NCBI GenBank assembly: GCA_016185915.1 | Contig: JACPMP010000067.1 | Location: 1-8,364 of the forward strand | Reading direction: 5' to 3' | Source of the DNA: Candidatus Woesearchaeota archaeon | GTDB taxonomy: Archaea > Nanobdellota > Nanobdellia > Woesearchaeales > GW2011-AR4 | Length of the DNA stretch: 8,364 nucleotides | Shown here: piece after piece, positions 6,416 through 8,364 of the stretch | Position numbering within the stretch: position 1 is the first letter of the stretch | How the letters are laid out: each line of letters opens with the position of its first letter | Program-made: the position numbers and the translations under genes | The notes under the pieces: generated by a model | What the model was told of the DNA's origin: nothing | Database searches by the model: none | What the model saw: only the letters and a program-made list of their open reading frames with translations

Positions 6416-7165
6416 ATGGCATACTACGATTTTTTAAACATAATTTTTGCGCCTTTGCTTAAATTGCCATTGGTATGGGCGGTAATAATCTTAGCGTTTA
6501 TTGTTTCTATAATAATAATTGTTGTAACAAAATACACAACTGACCAAACTTTAATGAAGAATCTGAAGGAAGAGACCAAGGGATACCAAAAACAGATTAA
6601 GGAATTAAAAAATGAACCTGCAAAAGCAATGGAAATGCAGAAAAAGGCAATGGAGGTGAATATGAAGTATATGATGCATTCATTAAAGCCCACAATCATT
6701 ACTTTTATTCCAATAATTCTGATATTTGGATGGATGAGTTCTATATTTGCCTATGAAAGCATCAAGCCCCAGCAGGAATTTTCTGTATCAGTTTTTTTTG
6801 AGAAAAATGCGGGTGGAAATGCAGAATTAATAGCTCCGGAAGGAATAAAATTAATTAATGATAATGTAAAAAAAATTGAAAATGATAAAGCGACTTGGAC
6901 ATTGAAAGGAACAGAAGGCGAGCATGTTCTAGAGTTTGTCTATAATGATGAAAAACAGCAAAAAAGTGTTTTAATAATAAATGGCAATAAGTATATAGAG
7001 CCCATTAAAAAGATTGGAAATAGCCAAATGAAATCCATTCAGATAAACTATACCCCAAAGAAACTACTTACCCTTTTTGGCTGGAAGATTGGGTGGCTTG
7101 GAACTTATATTATATTTTCAATAATTTTTACAATGATTTTGAGAAAAGTGATGAAAGTTTATTAA
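6416..7165 (+). CDS. Oxa1/YidC/EMC3-superfamily membrane protein (archaeal DUF106) with inserted extracytoplasmic domain
   Basis: A 249-residue membrane protein. TM1 is about 18-38. A charged coiled-coil-like stretch follows (about 45-89, KNLKEETKGYQKQIKELKNE and a Met-rich QKKAMEVNMKYMM). TM2 is about 93-112, a polar segment spans about 115-215, and TM3 is about 222-243, ending with the family-like GWLGTYIIFSI and LRKVMKVY. TM, cytosolic coiled coil, TM, TM is the layout of archaeal DUF106 proteins, relatives of Oxa1, YidC, EMC3 and GET1 that help insert membrane proteins. The gene's place between secY and eL34 matches the conserved archaeal order. The hydrophilic stretch between TM2 and TM3, probably outside the cell, looks beta-rich and is not part of the minimal family fold. 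The ATG at 6416 is the only Met before TM1; no ribosome site is seen. Confidence 0.85.
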   Translation: MAYYDFLNIIFAPLLKLPLVWAVIILAFIVSIIIIVVTKYTTDQTLMKNLKEETKGYQKQIKELKNEPAKAMEMQKKAMEVNMKYMMHSLKPTIITFIPIILIFGWMSSIFAYESIKPQQEFSVSVFFEKNAGGNAELIAPEGIKLINDNVKKIENDKATWTLKGTEGEHVLEFVYNDEKQQKSVLIINGNKYIEPIKKIGNSQMKSIQINYTPKKLLTLFGWKIGWLGTYIIFSIIFTMILRKVMKVY

Positions 7166-7653
7166 CTGCAAATCCCAATTTTCTCTACCTTAATCGCATT
7201 CTTAGGGCAGATTTCTGTAGCTTGCTCAGATTTGATTTTTGGTATAAACTGGACTTGTTTTATGTTTCCAAATCTAGAGAAGTCATAAGCAACTTCTTTA
7301 TCTTTTTTATCGTATAAAGAGCCCTTTTTGATAGATATATTATCTAAGTCAAAAAGATTTGTGCCTTTGTCACCCACAATCCATACAGCTAACCCGCTTA
7401 TGTCTGCTGTTCCTGCATTGTCTATGATGAAGTGTATATAGCCATTTGTCCCAAAGCCACCAAAACAAACTTCAGCACTATCTATGTTCCTAATTTTTAT
7501 CTCAACATTCCTGCATTTATCTGCAGATTTGCCTAAATTAAGGTTTAATCCCCAGTTCATTACAACAGAACCAAGCGCTACTGCAAATGCTATCAAAAGA
7601 ATTGTGGCTATTAAAGGTGATACCCCTTTTTTTGTTTTGAAAACGTGAAGCAT
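7162..7653 (-). CDS. Type IV pilin/archaellin-like protein with class III signal peptide
   Basis: A 163-residue protein. The N-terminus KTKKG(10)/VSPLIATILLIAFAVALGSV is a textbook archaeal type IV pilin signal: basic residues, Gly at the expected prepilin-peptidase site, then a hydrophobic helix of about 22 residues that would form the filament core. The mature part is polar and beta-rich. It has four cysteines (47, 63, 149, 162) that could form two disulfides outside the cell, and a C-terminal stretch IKQVQFIPKI followed by EICPKNAIKVEKIGIC. I associate similar proteins with Woesearchaeota/Pacearchaeota-like genomes, from memory only. Its end overlaps the DUF106 end by 4 nt, tail to tail. 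Function could be adhesion, motility or surface structure. No pilin assembly ATPase or prepilin peptidase gene is in view. Confidence 0.85.
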   Translation of the reverse strand: MLHVFKTKKGVSPLIATILLIAFAVALGSVVMNWGLNLNLGKSADKCRNVEIKIRNIDSAEVCFGGFGTNGYIHFIIDNAGTADISGLAVWIVGDKGTNLFDLDNISIKKGSLYDKKDKEVAYDFSRFGNIKQVQFIPKIKSEQATEICPKNAIKVEKIGICS

Positions 7654-7680
7654 CTTATAGTATTTGATTTAAAGTATTGA

Positions 7681-7688
7681 TATATAAA
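7681..7688 (-). promoter_or_regulatory. TATA-like box for the pilin-like gene
   Basis: Read on the minus strand this is TTTATATA, centred about 31 nt before the ATG (complement of 7651-7653). A start 26 nt downstream would give a leader of only about 5 nt. No Shine-Dalgarno sequence lies before the ATG, in agreement with a near-leaderless message. A second A/T word (CTTTAAAT at 7667-7674) is too close to the ATG. Confidence 0.45.
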
Positions 7689-7700
7689 CATTATGCTAAC

Positions 7701-7710
7701 CTTTATAAAT
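7701..7710 (+). promoter_or_regulatory. TATA-like box for leaderless eL34; decides the start
   Basis: CTTTATAAAT is centred 26-27 nt before the ATG at 7732, the standard archaeal TATA spacing for transcription starting at the ATG itself. This, with the conserved MPAPRLRSRS start of the protein, excludes the upstream in-frame ATG at 7693, which lies before the box. Together with the minus-strand box about 20 nt away it makes a compact divergent promoter pair. Confidence 0.6.
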
Positions 7711-7731
7711 AAATGTGTGCTTCCAATAAAC

Positions 7732-7998
7732 ATGCCAGCACCAAGATTAAGGTCGAGAAGTTTAAGGAAAGTATTTAGAAAAGTACCTAGTGGAAGAGTT
7801 AGCATCCACTACAAGAAAAGAAAGCCCAAAGCTGCAAGATGCGGCAATTGCGGTGCAACATTAAAAGGTGTTCCAAGAGAGCTTCCATACAAGATGAGAA
7901 GCATGGCAAAAACAAAAAAGAGGCCAGAAAGACCATTTGGCGGAGTGCTTTGTAGTAAATGTATGAGACAAAAAATAATAGAAAAAGTTAGGCAATAG
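7732..7998 (+). CDS. rpl34e: Large-subunit ribosomal protein eL34
   Basis: An 88-residue eL34, normal for Archaea. It starts with MPAPRLRSRSLRKVFRKVP (1-19), the family's conserved N-terminus, and has the zinc ribbon C37-x2-C40 and C74-x2-C77 with RPFGGVLCSKCM around the second pair. eL34 is an archaeal/eukaryotic large-subunit protein. In the frame 13 more codons are open upstream (from 7693), but their sequence is unlike eL34 and they contain the promoter, so I use 7732. In many archaea eL34 lies between the DUF106 gene and cmk; here the left side is interrupted by the pilin gene and cmk is missing on the right. Confidence 0.96.
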   Translation: MPAPRLRSRSLRKVFRKVPSGRVSIHYKKRKPKAARCGNCGATLKGVPRELPYKMRSMAKTKKRPERPFGGVLCSKCMRQKIIEKVRQ

Positions 7999-8002
7999 AT
8001 TA

Positions 8003-8013
8003 TTTATTTTTTT
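8003..8013 (+). terminator. T-rich terminator after eL34
   Basis: Five nt after the eL34 stop begins ATTTATTTTTTT-like sequence with seven T in a row (about 8007-8013). Archaeal RNA polymerase ends transcription at such T-runs without needing a hairpin. The placement right after a short gene with its own promoter, and before a long spacer, supports it. Confidence 0.5.
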
Positions 8014-8130
8014 AATTTAAATATTGTTAAATCGTTTAATGCGTTGAGAAAAATAGAAAACATAAAATAAAACATTAAATTCACATTCGATAAAACATCC
8101 ATAAAAATAATATTGAAAAATAAATTCAAT

Positions 8131-8191
8131 CCGCTCACTTCGTTCGCAAATTTTACTGCTCGGCAAAATTTTTCCTACCATTAAATTTGCC
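8131..8191. repeat. GC-richer island with imperfect tandem and inverted repeats
   Basis: CCGCTCACTTCGTTCGC followed by AAATTTT, then TGCTCGGC followed by AAAATTTTT, then AAATTTGCC. The two first parts share the pattern YGCTC...GCAAA(A)TTTT. GCAAATTT (8146-8153) is exactly complementary to AAATTTGC (8183-8190). GGCAAA (8162-8167) can pair with TTTGCC (8186-8191), and AAATTTT (8148-8154) with AAAATTT (8165-8171). These pairings exclude each other. The composition contrasts with the surrounding sequence, as in a dispersed intergenic repeat, but only one copy is in the window. Confidence 0.4.
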
Positions 8192-8194
8192 TCA

Positions 8195-8215
8195 CCTATA
8201 TATTCATTTAAAAAA
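8195..8215 (+). promoter_or_regulatory. Candidate promoter for eL14
   Basis: Two TATA-like words, CTATATAT (about 8196-8203) and TTTAAAAAA (8207-8215), would place transcription starts near 8225 or 8237. Either gives a leader of about 48-60 nt, unlike the leaderless starts proposed for secY and eL34, and either would place most or all of the hairpin below in the mRNA. Confidence 0.4.
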
Positions 8216-8231
8216 TTAAAAACAACAAAGA

Positions 8232-8273
8232 AATCACTTGAGCAGATGGTGACACTGCTTATTTAAAGTGATT
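8232..8273 (+). promoter_or_regulatory. Two-part hairpin in the eL14 leader, abutting the ribosome site
   Basis: AATCACTT (8232-8239) is exactly complementary to AAGTGATT (8266-8273). Inside it AGCAG (8241-8245) pairs with CTGCT (8255-8259), extendable by a G-U pair (8240/8260). The loop is ATGGTGACA, and a 5-nt one-sided bulge (ATTTA) separates the two helices. The outer arm ends on the base before GGAGG. This is the best RNA structure I can see in the window. It could control eL14 translation, for example by binding a ribosomal protein, but no known motif is recognised. Confidence 0.5.
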
Positions 8274-8278
8274 GGAGG
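8274..8278 (+). promoter_or_regulatory. Strong Shine-Dalgarno sequence of eL14
   Basis: GGAGG, 6 nt before the ATG at 8285, is among the best matches to the archaeal anti-Shine-Dalgarno in the window and starts right where the hairpin stem ends. It fixes the eL14 start and shows that this message has a real leader. Confidence 0.8.
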
Positions 8279-8284
8279 AACAAA

Positions 8285-8364
8285 ATGATTGAAATAGGAA
8301 GGGTTTGCATTAAAATAGCTGGACGCGATGCAACAAAAAAATGCATTATTATAGACATTCTTGA
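8285..8364 (+). CDS. rpl14e: Large-subunit ribosomal protein eL14, N-terminal part (cut by window end)
   Basis: Twenty-six codons run to the right edge: MIEIGRVCIKIAGRDATKKC and then hydrophobic IIIDIL. The pattern IExGRVCxKxAGRxAxKKC followed by a strand ending in D-I is the opening of the eL14 SH3-like (KOW) domain. eL14 is an archaeal/eukaryotic large-subunit protein found near eL34 in many archaeal genomes, usually followed by the pseudouridine synthase gene cbf5/truB, which would be outside this window. The start is fixed by GGAGG and the conserved first residues. Confidence 0.93.
   Translation, partial: MIEIGRVCIKIAGRDATKKCIIIDIL

Larger units (their letters stand above)
7999..8284. 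other. Non-coding spacer between eL34 and eL14 where cmk often lies
   Basis: This 286-nt region has no plausible gene; it is AT-rich with many stops. From left to right it holds a T-tract just after the eL34 stop, about 110 nt of featureless A-rich sequence, a GC-richer island with inverted repeats (8131-8191), TATA-like words at about 8195-8203 and 8207-8215, and a hairpin abutting the eL14 ribosome site. Nothing like a cytidylate kinase P-loop is seen. Confidence 0.7.

Noticed and set aside
7093..7317. Plus-strand open frame of 74 codons over the DUF106 end and the pilin gene
   Set aside because: It overlaps two well-supported genes, has Phe/Leu-rich non-descript sequence and no ribosome site or promoter.
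7162..7653. Archaellin of a motility operon
   Set aside because: The signal peptide alone fits pilins and archaellins alike, the gene stands alone, and no fla/arl genes are near, so only a general pilin-like call is made.
7693..7731. Longer eL34 starting at the upstream in-frame ATG
   Set aside because: The 13 extra residues do not resemble eL34, the family starts at MPAPR, and a TATA-like box lies between the two ATGs at the right distance for the downstream one.
8241..8259. C/D-type guide RNA in the eL14 leader (loop ATGGTGA resembles a C box)
   Set aside because: The C-box match has a mismatch and no CTGA D box lies at a suitable distance.
1..8364. A hidden defence, mobile or CRISPR system
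   Set aside because: No transposase, integrase, repeat-spacer array, toxin-antitoxin or nuclease gene is visible; nearly all coding space is accounted for by conserved genes.

Overview
The window reads as a piece of an AT-rich archaeal chromosome. It holds the second half of the archaeal spc-type ribosomal protein cluster: the last 19 codons of uL5, then uS14, uS8, uL6, eL32, eL19, uL18, uS5, uL30, uL15 and SecY. These are followed by an Oxa1/EMC3-family membrane protein (DUF106), a type IV pilin-like gene on the opposite strand, eL34 and the first 26 codons of eL14. The eL-type proteins, the archaeal form of uS14 and SecY, the GGTG/GGAGG ribosome sites and the TATA-like boxes about 26 nt ahead of leaderless starts all indicate Archaea. 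Two kinase genes (adk and cmk) that commonly sit in this cluster are absent, uS14 has an N-terminal extension, and the pilin is of a kind I associate with Woesearchaeota/Pacearchaeota-like genomes. I therefore infer a DPANN archaeon, with moderate confidence.

Layout. Positions 1-4709 are a tight same-strand run of ribosomal protein genes. Stops and starts abut, lie 1 to 9 nt apart, or overlap (14 nt at eL19/uL18, 8 nt at uL18/uS5, 1 nt at uL30/uL15); the only real gap is 47 nt before eL32. At 4741-6168 lies secY, probably with its own internal leaderless promoter. At 6169-6415 there is a very AT-rich gap with palindromic and T-rich terminator-like sequence where adk would often be found. At 6416-7165 is the Oxa1/EMC3-like protein. 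At 7162-7653 (minus strand) is the pilin-like gene, convergent with it and overlapping it by 4 nt. A 78-nt divergent intergenic region then holds promoters for the pilin and for eL34 (7732-7998). At 7999-8284 is a non-coding spacer where cmk would often lie. It contains a T-tract, a GC-richer inverted-repeat island and a clear two-part hairpin ending right at the Shine-Dalgarno sequence of eL14 (8285 onward).

How the genes work together. The ribosomal proteins build both subunits. SecY is the channel for co-translational membrane insertion and secretion, and the DUF106 protein is a likely membrane-insertion partner. The pilin-like protein is a likely Sec client that carries a class III signal peptide. 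I see no mobile element, CRISPR array, tRNA or defence system. The points most worth a second look are the eL14 leader hairpin, the extracytoplasmic domain inserted in the DUF106 protein, the pilin gene placed inside a conserved cluster, and the missing kinase genes.
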